Below, piece after piece: positions 45,479-54,486 of a stretch of 64,000 nucleotides of DNA. The DNA comes from Polaribacter reichenbachii (GTDB lineage Bacteria; Bacteroidota; Bacteroidia; Flavobacteriales; Flavobacteriaceae), in assembly GCF_001975665.1 (NCBI RefSeq), contig NZ_CP019419.1, positions 1,736,001 to 1,800,000 on the forward strand, given 5' to 3'. A program made the position numbers and the translations under genes. The stretch's first letter is position 1. The number at the start of each line of letters is the position of its first letter. The notes beneath the pieces are model-generated. The model searched no databases, was not told where the DNA came from, and was given only the letters and a program-made list of their open reading frames with translations.

Positions 45479-46699
45479 ATGAAAAAAACATTACTTATTA
45501 TTGTTGCATTATTCACGTCATTCTTGGGTTATTCTCAAGTATTCGATAATATTCCAACAGGTTCAGGTTATTATATAAATAAACTTCTTCCAAGCCCATC
45601 AGGTGCAGATTTAACAAATGAATATATAGAGATTAGAGGAACAGCTAATGCAGTAGTACCTTCAGATTTATATCTTATTTCTATTGAAGGAGATGGAAAT
45701 AGTTCAAGTAGAGGTAAAGTTAGTGAGGCTATTCAATTAGGAGATGGTACTGTAACTTTTGGTTCAAATGGTATGTTAGTTGTAATTACTAATTATACAG
45801 ATTCAGGAACAAATGTTGTTACAGAAAGCCCATATAAATCTATAATATCCTCAGACGCTACAGTTATAGAGATTGCCTTAACTGGTACTGATGTAACTAG
45901 TAGTAGTTCATCTGCTGTAGATTCACAAACGCCAGATATTGGTTATGATGGAAACTTAATTGATGCAACAGCAACTTATATGCTGGTTTCAGCACCATCT
46001 AATCCTAAAGGAGTTAGAATTGATGGTACTTCTAACTCAGATGATGCAAATGGAGTTATTAATGATACTGGAGATCATACTTCTTGGACGCTTTATGATT
46101 CAGTTGGTTATGGAGATGATGATGATGTTGATGCTAATGAAAATGGTGAATATTTATATGGTCAAATTGTATATGTACAAGATAATGCTAATTTTTCTGC
46201 TAAACACTTTATTACAACAAGCGCAACAATTGTAGATTTTGCTACTACATCTGATGCAAACTATATTTTAAGACAAGGTACAAAAACAGGTTTTACAGCT
46301 GATGATTGGATTGTTTCCGCAAATGGGTCTGGTTCTAGTGTTCCTAACTGGATATTTAGTACATCTAGTTCTAAGGTATATCCAGATGAGTTTTTAGGTT
46401 GGGAAGGTATTAAAGATGTGTATGGGCAATTAAATCCAACTGCAGCATCTTTATCTGTAGATAGTTTCTTTTCTTCTAAAGTTTCTGTATACCCAAACCC
46501 AGCAAGCGAATTTGTTAAAATAACTTCTCAAGTAGAACTTAATAAAGTAGAAATTTTTAATTTATTAGGTAAAAAAGTTATTAGTACTTCAAAATTAAAC
46601 AATAATAATTTAGATATTTCTTCTTTGTCTAAAGGAGTGTATTTAATGAAACTTACTAGTGGTGATTCTGTTGCTACAAGAAAGTTAATTAAGAGCTAA
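45479..46699 (+). CDS. Lamin-tail-domain surface protein with type IX secretion sorting domain
   Basis: A 406-residue protein with a signal peptide ending GYSQ (about residue 20). About 28-140 resemble a lamin tail domain (YYINKLLPSPSGADLTNEYIEI by position, then GSNGMLVVITNY). The middle is Asp/Ser-rich (YGDDDDVDANENGEY). About 335-406 form a type A T9SS sorting domain: VSVYPNPASEFVKI, FNLLGKKVIS, LSKGVYLMKL, TRKLIKS. It should be exported through the outer membrane. No catalytic motif was recognised. Its promoter carries the alginate operator and it is followed by PL17 and kdgF, so it belongs to the alginate regulon; perhaps a surface adhesin or binding protein. Confidence 0.75.
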   Translation: MKKTLLIIVALFTSFLGYSQVFDNIPTGSGYYINKLLPSPSGADLTNEYIEIRGTANAVVPSDLYLISIEGDGNSSSRGKVSEAIQLGDGTVTFGSNGMLVVITNYTDSGTNVVTESPYKSIISSDATVIEIALTGTDVTSSSSSAVDSQTPDIGYDGNLIDATATYMLVSAPSNPKGVRIDGTSNSDDANGVINDTGDHTSWTLYDSVGYGDDDDVDANENGEYLYGQIVYVQDNANFSAKHFITTSATIVDFATTSDANYILRQGTKTGFTADDWIVSANGSGSSVPNWIFSTSSSKVYPDEFLGWEGIKDVYGQLNPTAASLSVDSFFSSKVSVYPNPASEFVKITSQVELNKVEIFNLLGKKVISTSKLNNNNLDISSLSKGVYLMKLTSGDSVATRKLIKS

Positions 46700-46719
46700 C
46701 AATTATATTGAAAACTGGA

Positions 46720-46755
46720 AATAGGGACTCATTAATTTGAGTTCTTATTTTTTTT
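46720..46755 (+). terminator. Internal terminator/attenuator between LTD gene and PL17
   Basis: AATAGGGACTCA (46720-46731) pairs over 12 bp (two G-U) with TGAGTTCTTATT (46738-46749), loop 6 nt, followed by a run of T. PL17 starts 12 bp later without an operator of its own, so this hairpin may set a lower expression level for PL17 and kdgF. Confidence 0.65.
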
Positions 46756-46766
46756 AAAAATTAAAA

Positions 46767-49025
46767 ATGAATTACCAAAAAGCACTTTTATTTGTTTTAT
46801 TAATCGCGTTTTCTTGTGCTAAGCAAGAAAAAGTAATGGTTTCTGATTCAGAAAATCAACATCCAAAATTAATTCTTACTGCAAAAGGTGTAAAAGATAT
46901 TAGAGCACAATTAGGTACTATTCCAATCTTCGATAATTCTTTACTAAAAGTAAAAGAAGAAGTAGATGCCGAAATTGCTCTAGGAATAGAAACTCCAATT
47001 CCAAAAGATTATTCTGGCGGATATACACATTCTAGACACAAACAGAATTGGTTTGTATTACAGAAAGCTGGCGTTTTGTATCAAATTTTAGATGATGAAA
47101 AATACGCTAAGTATGTAAAAGATATGTTGATGCAGTATGAGGAAATGTATAAAACATTGCCTTTGCATCCTAAAACAAGATCTTATGCAAGAGGTAAATT
47201 GTTTTGGCAATGTTTAAATGATGCCAATTGGTTAGTTTACGTAAGTCAAGCTTACGATTGTATTTATAATTATTTATCAGAAGGAGAGCGTAATAAGTTA
47301 GAAACTAATTTATTTAAACCATTTGCAGATCATATTTCTGTAGATAGTCCGCAATTTTATCAAAGAGTACATAATCACAGTACTTGGGGTAACGCAGCAG
47401 TGGGTATGATTGGTTTGGTTATGGATGATGAAGAATTAATTCAACGTGCATTGTATGGAATAAAAGGCAAAGAAATGGATAAAACTGCAAAAGATGATGA
47501 TGGTGGTTTTATTAATAAATCTGGTAAAGCTGGTTTTTTAGCAAATATAGAAGAACCTTTTTCACCTGATGGTTATTATAATGAAGGCCCTTATTATCAA
47601 AGATATGCAATGTATCCTTTTTTAGTTTTTGCTGAAGGACTTCAGAATGTAAAACCAGAATTAAAGATTTTTGAATACAAAGAAGGTGTGCTTTTAAAAT
47701 CGATTAATGCGCTTTTAAATTTATCTGATGCAGATGGCGATTTTTTTCCATTAAACGATGGTCAAAAAGGTATGTCTTATTACAATAGTGCTTTGGTAAC
47801 TGCTGTAGATGTTTCTTATCATTATGGTAATCAAGATCCTGGTTTATTGAGTATTGCAAGTAAGCAAAATAGTGTTTTGTTAGATGATTCTGGCTTAGCA
47901 GTTGCTCTTGGTATTCGAGAAGGAAAAACTAAATCTTTCGAAAAAAAATCTATCAATTTATCTGATGGTCCTGAAGGGAAACAAGGTGGAGTTGGTATTT
48001 TAAGAAACGAAGATATAGAACTTGTTTTTAAATATGCATCTCAAGGATCTAGTCATGGACATTATGATAAATTGTCTTATTCTCTATATGAAAATGGAGA
48101 AGAAGTAATTCAAGATTATGGTTTAGCGCGTTTTGTAAATATTGAGCAAAAAGGTGGGGGAAACTATTTAAAAGAAAATAAAACTTGGGCAAAACAAACC
48201 ATTGCACATAATACAGTTACGCAAAACGAAACATCTCATTATAAAGGTAAATATGAAATTGGGAGTCAAAACCATCCTGATTTACACTATTTTTCTTCGG
48301 ATAATAAAGAGGTGCAAATAGTGAGTTCTAAAGTAAGAAATACTTATTCAGGTACTGATTTACATAGAACTATGGCTATAATTAACGATGTTGATTTAGA
48401 AAAACCTTTTGTCTTAGATATTATGAGAGTAACATCAGATAAAAAGAATCAATACGATTTTCCTTTTTATTATTTTGGACAGGTTTTAGATGCTAATTTC
48501 GAATATAAAACTACATCAACTTTAAAACCATTAGGTAAAAAGAATGGTTATGAGCATTTATTCTTAGAAGCTTCAGCAAAAGCAGATGATAAGAACAGTA
48601 AATTTTCTTGGTTTAACAACAATAAGTTTTATACCATAACTTCTGTTACCGATAAAAAAGATGAATTACTTTTTACAAGAATTGGTGCAAACGATCCTGA
48701 ATTTAATTTACGAAGAGATCCTGCCTTAATAGTAAGAAGAAATAACGTGAAAAATACAACATTTGTTTCAACAATAGAGTCGCATGGAAGTTATAGTCCT
48801 GTAACAGAATCAGCATTAAATGCTAAGAGTTCTATTGCAGAAGTAAAAGTAATTCTCGATAATAAAGATTACACAGCAATTATGATAGCGAATGTAAAAG
48901 GAAATACAAAGTTATTTATAACTGCAAATTCAGATGCTTTAAAAGAAACTAAGCATAACTTAAAATTAAATGGTAAGAACTATTCTTGGATGGGGTCTTA
49001 CTACTATAAACAAACAAATAAATAA
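46767..49025 (+). CDS. PL17 family oligoalginate lyase (heparinase II/III-like lipoprotein)
   Basis: A 752-residue lipoprotein (IAFSC, Cys at about 17). An alpha/alpha-barrel spans about 30-390, with HNHSTWGNAA at 202-211 (Asn203 and His204 fit the PL17 active site) and a Tyr cluster DGYYNEGPYYQRYAMY at about 268-283. The C-terminal beta-sheet domain (about 395-750) has SSHGHYDKLSYSLYENGEE with a likely metal or catalytic His, typical of heparinase II/III proteins. PL17 enzymes release unsaturated monouronate from oligoalginate ends, probably in the periplasm. The adjacent kdgF fits this product. The promoter is shared with the LTD gene. Confidence 0.93.
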   Translation: MNYQKALLFVLLIAFSCAKQEKVMVSDSENQHPKLILTAKGVKDIRAQLGTIPIFDNSLLKVKEEVDAEIALGIETPIPKDYSGGYTHSRHKQNWFVLQKAGVLYQILDDEKYAKYVKDMLMQYEEMYKTLPLHPKTRSYARGKLFWQCLNDANWLVYVSQAYDCIYNYLSEGERNKLETNLFKPFADHISVDSPQFYQRVHNHSTWGNAAVGMIGLVMDDEELIQRALYGIKGKEMDKTAKDDDGGFINKSGKAGFLANIEEPFSPDGYYNEGPYYQRYAMYPFLVFAEGLQNVKPELKIFEYKEGVLLKSINALLNLSDADGDFFPLNDGQKGMSYYNSALVTAVDVSYHYGNQDPGLLSIASKQNSVLLDDSGLAVALGIREGKTKSFEKKSINLSDGPEGKQGGVGILRNEDIELVFKYASQGSSHGHYDKLSYSLYENGEEVIQDYGLARFVNIEQKGGGNYLKENKTWAKQTIAHNTVTQNETSHYKGKYEIGSQNHPDLHYFSSDNKEVQIVSSKVRNTYSGTDLHRTMAIINDVDLEKPFVLDIMRVTSDKKNQYDFPFYYFGQVLDANFEYKTTSTLKPLGKKNGYEHLFLEASAKADDKNSKFSWFNNNKFYTITSVTDKKDELLFTRIGANDPEFNLRRDPALIVRRNNVKNTTFVSTIESHGSYSPVTESALNAKSSIAEVKVILDNKDYTAIMIANVKGNTKLFITANSDALKETKHNLKLNGKNYSWMGSYYYKQTNK

Positions 49026-49040
49026 TAAAAAACAATTAAA

Positions 49041-49418
49041 ATGAAACGATTTAGTGAAAAGTATGTTATCGCAAAAGATATGGAATGGGAAAATCTTGGA
49101 GGAGGAGTTTCAAGAAAATTCTTAGGTTATGACAATCAAATTATGATGGTAAGTGTAAAGTTTGAAAAAGGAGCATTAGGTTCTCCTCATCAACACTTTC
49201 ATACACAAGCAACTTATTGTGTTTCAGGTAAATTTGAGTTCGAAATTGATGGAGTAAAACAAATTGTAGAAGCTGGAGATGGTGTTTATATCGAGCCAAA
49301 TTTATTACATAGTGCAGTTTGCTTAGAAGAAGGACAATTAATAGATACTTTTAGTCCAGTAAGAGAAGATTTCTTAACAGGTGATGGTCCATCTTATTTT
49401 GGAGATAAAGAATCATAA
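49041..49418 (+). CDS. kdgF: KdgF-like cupin (unsaturated uronate to DEH conversion)
   Basis: A 125-residue single-domain cupin with no signal peptide. Metal ligands are visible in SPHQHFHTQATYCVSGKFEFE (His pair, Gln) and in NLLHSAV (distal His). KdgF catalyses linearisation of 4,5-unsaturated monouronates to 4-deoxy-5-hexoseulose uronate (DEH). Its position 15 bp after PL17 fits this. Lack of a signal implies cytoplasmic action, so monouronate must cross the inner membrane first or in parallel. Confidence 0.9.
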   Translation: MKRFSEKYVIAKDMEWENLGGGVSRKFLGYDNQIMMVSVKFEKGALGSPHQHFHTQATYCVSGKFEFEIDGVKQIVEAGDGVYIEPNLLHSAVCLEEGQLIDTFSPVREDFLTGDGPSYFGDKES

Positions 49419-49492
49419 AAAGTGCCAGCCAAATGTAAGAGGTAAAAGGTTTTTTTTAAAACATATTTTTAAGAAGCCTTTATATAACTCAG

Positions 49493-49517
49493 TATTTTAA
49501 GAAATAATTAACAAATT
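49493..49517 (+). promoter_or_regulatory. Conserved upstream element of the first SusC promoter
   Basis: A 25-bp sequence, TATTTTA(A)GAAATAATTAACAAA(T)T, matches 23 of 25 positions with 60483-60507 before the second SusC. Both copies lie at the same distance (50 bp, start to start) from their TAnnTTTG box. It is a candidate activator site or UP-type element. Confidence 0.55.
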
Positions 49518-49542
49518 ATTTTATTATGATGCAATAAACTCT

Positions 49543-49572
49543 TATTTTTGGTTAACCAAATTGGTTTACCAA
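49543..49572 (+). promoter_or_regulatory. Promoter box plus tandem operator for the SusCD operon
   Basis: TATTTTTG (49543-49550) overlaps TGGTTAACCA at 49549, followed by TGGTTTACCA at 49562, 13 bp on. The first copy is a perfect palindrome and the second is the reverse-complement form of TGGTAAACCA. No clear upstream TTG box was seen. Confidence 0.8.
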
Positions 49573-49621
49573 TTTGAATTTGAATAATATTTTATATAAA
49601 ACCAAATTGATAAAAACTAAA

Positions 49622-49641
49622 GTTTTGTTTACAAACAAAAC
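49622..49641 (+). promoter_or_regulatory. Leader hairpin before first SusC
   Basis: GTTTTGTTT / AAACAAAAC gives a perfect 9-bp stem with a nominal 2-nt loop, ending 18 nt before the SusC ATG. A similar tight hairpin precedes the second SusC. It could affect translation or mRNA stability. No U-run follows, so it is not a terminator. Confidence 0.45.
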
Positions 49642-49659
49642 AATTTAAATCAGTTAACT

Positions 49660-52600
49660 ATGAATTTAAAAATTAAATCAGTATTTTTTGTAGTACTTTT
49701 ATTTTGTACATCATTGTATGCACAAGATGAGGTAACAATAAAAGGAACTGTTACTTCACTATCTGATGGTGAGCCTGTTTTAGGTGCTAACATTGTTATT
49801 GTTGGTACAAAAAAAGGGGTTAGTACAGATTTTGATGGTAACTATACTTTAAAAGTGAAAAAAGGAGATGTAATCCAATTTTCATATTTAGGTTTTAAAC
49901 CTAAAACAGTAACCTATACAAACCAACTAAGACTAGATGTTGCTCTAGAAGAAAACGCAGATGTTTTAGATGAAATTGTAATTGTAGGTTATGGAGATCA
50001 AAAACAGAAAAATGTAACTAGTGCTTTAACTAAAGTATCTGGTGAAGACTTGCAAAACCAAGCAGTATCTCGTGTAGAAGATGCATTAAAAGGTAGAGTT
50101 GCAGGTTTAAGAATTCAAGTAGTATCTTCAGAAGCTGGTGGTGATCCTAAAATTACCTTAAGAGGTCCAGGTTCAGTAACAGGTTCTTCATCACCTTTAA
50201 TTGTGGTAGATGGTGTTATTTTAGGTACAGATAGCGATATTTTAGGTTCTATAGATAATAACAATATCGAATCTATAAGTGTTTTAAAAGATGCTTCTTC
50301 AGTAGCAATTTATGGTTCTAGGGGTGCAAATGGTGTAATTTTAATTACACTTAAAAAAGGGGTTGTTGGTAAAACAACTTTTTCTTATAACACTTTTACA
50401 GGTTATAAATATGCTGATAATAACGAGAACTTTAATACTTCTATAGCAGATGAAAGAGCTAGATTAAATGGTTTACAAAGTACTGTTGATGGTATTTCTA
50501 CTTCTAGTGTAAATTACGATAGAATTATTAATGATTATGAAACTGCTTATGCAGAATTAGAAGCTATGGATTTTATTGCTTCTTTAGGTGGTGGTGAAAG
50601 AAACTTACAAGATGAAGTTTTTGAAGGTGGTTTTATTAAAAATCATTCTTTCTCAGTAAGAGGAGGTACAGAATTAACAAGTTATACTGCCTCTTTAGGT
50701 TATTTAGAAGATCAAGGAATTGCTATAAAAGATAATTTTAACAAATATAATGTTAGAATTAAAGTTGATAGTAAATCAAAAAATAAGAAAATTAAGTACG
50801 GAGGTAATATTCGTGTAAATTATAACGATCAAGAAAAATTACCAGCAAGATTTACAGATCCTTTAAGACAAATGGGGCATATTCCATTATACTTAAATGA
50901 AGAACATTTAAAATATGTAACTCAGTTTTCTACAGATGTAGGTGTTTCTACAGATGCAGGTAAATTATTCGAAAACTTAGGTGTTGGTAGTTATGGTTTT
51001 TCTAGAGCTTTCGATCACGTTTTTACTAAAGACCCAGCAAACCCAAGATCTATTTTAAGAGACCCAAATACAGGTTTACCAGTGGCTAGCTCATTAACTT
51101 CTGGAGGTTTAACTTTATCTACAACTAAAAACGTACATCCGTTAGTTCACTTTTTAGAAAGATCTAGAACTAAGAAAAAATTAAGCTTAAATGCATCTTC
51201 TTATATCGATTTTAAATTAGCAAAAGGTCTTAATTTTAGACAAACTGTTTCTGGTGTTTTCAGACACAATAAAACTAACGAAGCAGATTATTTATATGGT
51301 CAAGAAAATAGAGATCAAGAAGCATATCGATTAGAAAGAAGAGATGAGTTAAATCAATTTACTTTCGAATCTCTTTTAAAATATAATAGAGAGTTTGGTA
51401 AGCATAGCCTTAATTCAGTTGCTGGTTTTGAGTATATGGAGTCACATAACTACAGACAAGAATCAGAAGCAGTTGGTTATACTAACGATTTTAATGATAA
51501 TATAGCTCTTGCAGATGGTGGAACAACATACACAGATAATGCAAGCGAAAAATTGGTTTCTTATTTTGGTAGATTAGATTATAGTTATGATGATAAATAC
51601 TTATTCCAATTATCATTACGTAGCGATTCAAGTACAAGATTTGGACCTAATACTAGAACAGGATTTTTCCCTGCTGCTTCTTTAGGTTGGATTTTATCAA
51701 ACGAAAAATTCTTAGAATCTAACGATTTAATTTCTTTCTTAAAAGTAAGAGCAAGTTATGGTGTGTCTGGATCTAATAATATTTCTAATAATATTTTTGA
51801 GTCTTTATATAGATTCGAAGAAACGTATAGTACAATTAGTTATAATGGACAAACAGGTGTTAAAGGAACAACTTTAGCAAACCAAATTTTAGGTTGGGAA
51901 AAGTTAATAGAATTTAATCCTGGTTTAGATGTTACATTTGGTAGAGGTCTTGTAAATTTTACAGCAGATTACTATATTAGAACAAGCGAAGATTTACTGC
52001 TTTTAGCACCAGTTTCTGCTACTTATGGTACAGATAGTTGGCTACAAAACCTTGGTGAAGTTCAAAACGAAGGTGTTGAGCTAGAGTTAACTGCTCGTAT
52101 TATGAGAAAAGATAACTTTAGATGGAGTGCTTCTGGTCAATTCTCATTAAATAGAAATACTGTAAAAAGTCTAGGTAACAATGAGCAAATTATTTCTAGA
52201 ATAGATCAAGATACAAGACCAACAGAATTTATTGCAAAAGTAGGTCAGCCAATTACATCTTTCTATGGTTGGGTTTACGATAGAGAAATTCCTTTAGAGT
52301 GGGTAGATAATCCTTTCAATAGATTTAATAATGATTTTGCTGATGTTTATGTAAAAGATTTAAATGGTGATGGTATTATTGATGATGATGATAGAACAGA
52401 ATTAGGTAGTCCTTATCCAGATTTCGAATGGGGTTTTAACTCAGATTTCTCAATATATGATTTCGATGTTTCTTTTCAATTCCAAGGATCTCATGGAGCA
52501 GAAGTAAGAGTAGCAGATTTAGATCAGTTGTATTATGCAAGTGAATCTGCAGTAAATGAAGTATCTAATTTTCCAGATAGAGATTTAACTGTTCATAGAA

Positions 52601-52890
52601 GATTTACAGACGATCATATTCAAGATGCATCTTTTGTAGCATTAAGAAACTTAACAGTAGGTTATACTTTTCCAGAAGCAATAACAGATAAGTTAAATTG
52701 TAATAAACTTAGATTGTATTTAACAGGAGAAAATTTATTGTTCTTTACTGCTAAAGGTTATGAAGGCTTTAATCCAGAAGCACAAGGGCAAACATCTAAC
52801 AATGCTAACACGCCTTTAACAGCTGGTTATCAAAGAGGAGATGGTCCTGTAGTTAAAACAGTTTCAGCAGGTATTAACTTTCAATTTTAA
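49660..52890 (+). CDS. SusC-like TonB-dependent receptor (alginate oligosaccharide import)
   Basis: A 1076-residue outer-membrane importer with a signal peptide ending LYAQ (about residue 22). It has a CarboxypepD_reg-like domain (about 25-105), a TonB-box-like DEIVIVGYG (about 107-115), a plug with the SusC signature LKDASSVAIYGSRGANGVILI (about 210-230 by position) and a barrel ending in Phe. It pairs with the SusD gene 6 bp downstream. Operon position within the PL6/PL7/PL17 locus indicates oligoalginate as ligand. It is controlled by the tandem operator at 49543. Confidence 0.95.
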   Translation: MNLKIKSVFFVVLLFCTSLYAQDEVTIKGTVTSLSDGEPVLGANIVIVGTKKGVSTDFDGNYTLKVKKGDVIQFSYLGFKPKTVTYTNQLRLDVALEENADVLDEIVIVGYGDQKQKNVTSALTKVSGEDLQNQAVSRVEDALKGRVAGLRIQVVSSEAGGDPKITLRGPGSVTGSSSPLIVVDGVILGTDSDILGSIDNNNIESISVLKDASSVAIYGSRGANGVILITLKKGVVGKTTFSYNTFTGYKYADNNENFNTSIADERARLNGLQSTVDGISTSSVNYDRIINDYETAYAELEAMDFIASLGGGERNLQDEVFEGGFIKNHSFSVRGGTELTSYTASLGYLEDQGIAIKDNFNKYNVRIKVDSKSKNKKIKYGGNIRVNYNDQEKLPARFTDPLRQMGHIPLYLNEEHLKYVTQFSTDVGVSTDAGKLFENLGVGSYGFSRAFDHVFTKDPANPRSILRDPNTGLPVASSLTSGGLTLSTTKNVHPLVHFLERSRTKKKLSLNASSYIDFKLAKGLNFRQTVSGVFRHNKTNEADYLYGQENRDQEAYRLERRDELNQFTFESLLKYNREFGKHSLNSVAGFEYMESHNYRQESEAVGYTNDFNDNIALADGGTTYTDNASEKLVSYFGRLDYSYDDKYLFQLSLRSDSSTRFGPNTRTGFFPAASLGWILSNEKFLESNDLISFLKVRASYGVSGSNNISNNIFESLYRFEETYSTISYNGQTGVKGTTLANQILGWEKLIEFNPGLDVTFGRGLVNFTADYYIRTSEDLLLLAPVSATYGTDSWLQNLGEVQNEGVELELTARIMRKDNFRWSASGQFSLNRNTVKSLGNNEQIISRIDQDTRPTEFIAKVGQPITSFYGWVYDREIPLEWVDNPFNRFNNDFADVYVKDLNGDGIIDDDDRTELGSPYPDFEWGFNSDFSIYDFDVSFQFQGSHGAEVRVADLDQLYYASESAVNEVSNFPDRDLTVHRRFTDDHIQDASFVALRNLTVGYTFPEAITDKLNCNKLRLYLTGENLLFFTAKGYEGFNPEAQGQTSNNANTPLTAGYQRGDGPVVKTVSAGINFQF

Positions 52891-52896
52891 TTAATT

Positions 52897-54474
52897 ATGA
52901 AAAATATATATAAAAATATAATAGTTTGTTTTTCTTTTATGACTTTATTGACAAGTTGTGAAACAGAATTAGACCTAAGCAACCCTACTGCACTTTCATT
53001 AGAAGAGTTGTTACAAACAGACGATGGTTTTATAGCATTATCAAATGGTGTTTTAGATGCATATCAAAAAGTACCAGCAAATGAATTCTATTTAACAGAA
53101 TTAAGATCAGACAATTCAAGAGCAAATTCAGAAAACGGAAACTTTCCTTTAATTAGTTCTTATAATGTAGATCCTAATAACGGTGATGTTGCTACATATT
53201 ATTCAAATAATATGCACACAATTAAACACGCAAATACAATTATAGACAATCGTTTCTTAGCTTCAGAAAGTCAGCAATACACAGTTGGTGAAGCTTATTT
53301 TATGAGAGCTTTATGTCATTTTAATTTAGTAAGAGCGTATCAAAATGTACCTTATATCGATAAAGTTTTAGATGTTACAACAGAAGAAGCTTTAGATTAC
53401 CCTCAATTGCCAGAAGCAGAGGTTTATGCAAAAATTATTGATGATTTTAAAACTTCAATTGCTTATTTAGATGGAGCTGCGCAAAACAAATATCGCCCAT
53501 CAAAAGGTGCAGCAATTTCTTTAGCAGCAAAAGCATATTTAAGTCAGCCAAGTCCTAATTATACAGAAGCAGAACTTTTATTAGCATCAGTTGTGCAAAA
53601 TAATTCTGCTTATAATTACGAATTATTATATACTGATAGAGCAAACGCAGAAGATTTTGATGGAGATGGAATTGTTTCTGATAGTGAGTATTATGCAACT
53701 TTAGCAATTGATTTTGGTAATGTTTTTGGAAATGATTTTTCAGGCGGATATCAAGAAGGAGAAATAGTTTTAGATGCAGATTGGTTTAATAGTTCAGGTT
53801 TAGAATTAAATGATGAGGTAATCTTTTCAATTGCTTATGATTTAGTAAGTAGCGATAATTATGCAACTAGTGATAGTGGTTTAGACGATCAAGTAGAAAC
53901 AGATTCAGAATCTCATAGTTTTTCTATGACTTTACAAGGGCCATCAAATGGTGTTAACATTGCAACTTTAGAACTTTTAGATGTAATGACACCTGTATTA
54001 CAGCCTGTAAGATTTCCTGTTACTTTAGATGCAATTTCTTACAACCCAGCAGATATTACAAACGATACTTTTAATGCTAAGTTTCCTACGGATGGTGAAA
54101 TAGGAGATAACGACTGGATTGTTTTAAGATATGCAGATGTGCTATTATTATATGCAGAAGCAATTTTAGCAGGTGCAGACTCAACAACAGATATTAGAGC
54201 AATCGATGCTTTTAATCAAGTAAGAGCAAGAGCAGGTTTAGAAGAAGTAGCAAACTTAACTAAAGCAGGATTGTTAGAAGAAAGAAGAGCAGAGTTTGTT
54301 TATGAAAACCAACGTTTATACGATTTAGTTAGGTTTGGAGAAGCAGATAATGTTCTTGGAGCTTTTTCAACAGCTAATAGTTTAAATTATACAAGTGGTA
54401 AAAAATACCTTCCTTTTCCTCAAAGAGAGATGGATAATTTACCAAATTTTTATTCACAGAATAATGGATATTAA
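52897..54474 (+). CDS. SusD-like surface glycan-binding lipoprotein
   Basis: A 525-residue SusD/RagB protein with lipoprotein signal LLTSC. TPR-like helical regions occur at about 60-200 (AYFMRALCHFNLVRAYQNVPY is diagnostic) and the C-terminal RagB part has VLLYAEA, FNQVRARAG and ERRAEFVYENQRLYDLVRF. A canonical 12-residue EF-hand-type loop is seen at 253-264 (DFDGDGIVSDSE), suggesting bound calcium. It caps the SusC barrel and presents oligoalginate. It is 6 bp after SusC and 12 bp before a PKD lipoprotein. Confidence 0.95.
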   Translation: MKNIYKNIIVCFSFMTLLTSCETELDLSNPTALSLEELLQTDDGFIALSNGVLDAYQKVPANEFYLTELRSDNSRANSENGNFPLISSYNVDPNNGDVATYYSNNMHTIKHANTIIDNRFLASESQQYTVGEAYFMRALCHFNLVRAYQNVPYIDKVLDVTTEEALDYPQLPEAEVYAKIIDDFKTSIAYLDGAAQNKYRPSKGAAISLAAKAYLSQPSPNYTEAELLLASVVQNNSAYNYELLYTDRANAEDFDGDGIVSDSEYYATLAIDFGNVFGNDFSGGYQEGEIVLDADWFNSSGLELNDEVIFSIAYDLVSSDNYATSDSGLDDQVETDSESHSFSMTLQGPSNGVNIATLELLDVMTPVLQPVRFPVTLDAISYNPADITNDTFNAKFPTDGEIGDNDWIVLRYADVLLLYAEAILAGADSTTDIRAIDAFNQVRARAGLEEVANLTKAGLLEERRAEFVYENQRLYDLVRFGEADNVLGAFSTANSLNYTSGKKYLPFPQREMDNLPNFYSQNNGY

Positions 54475-54486
54475 AATCGCATAATT

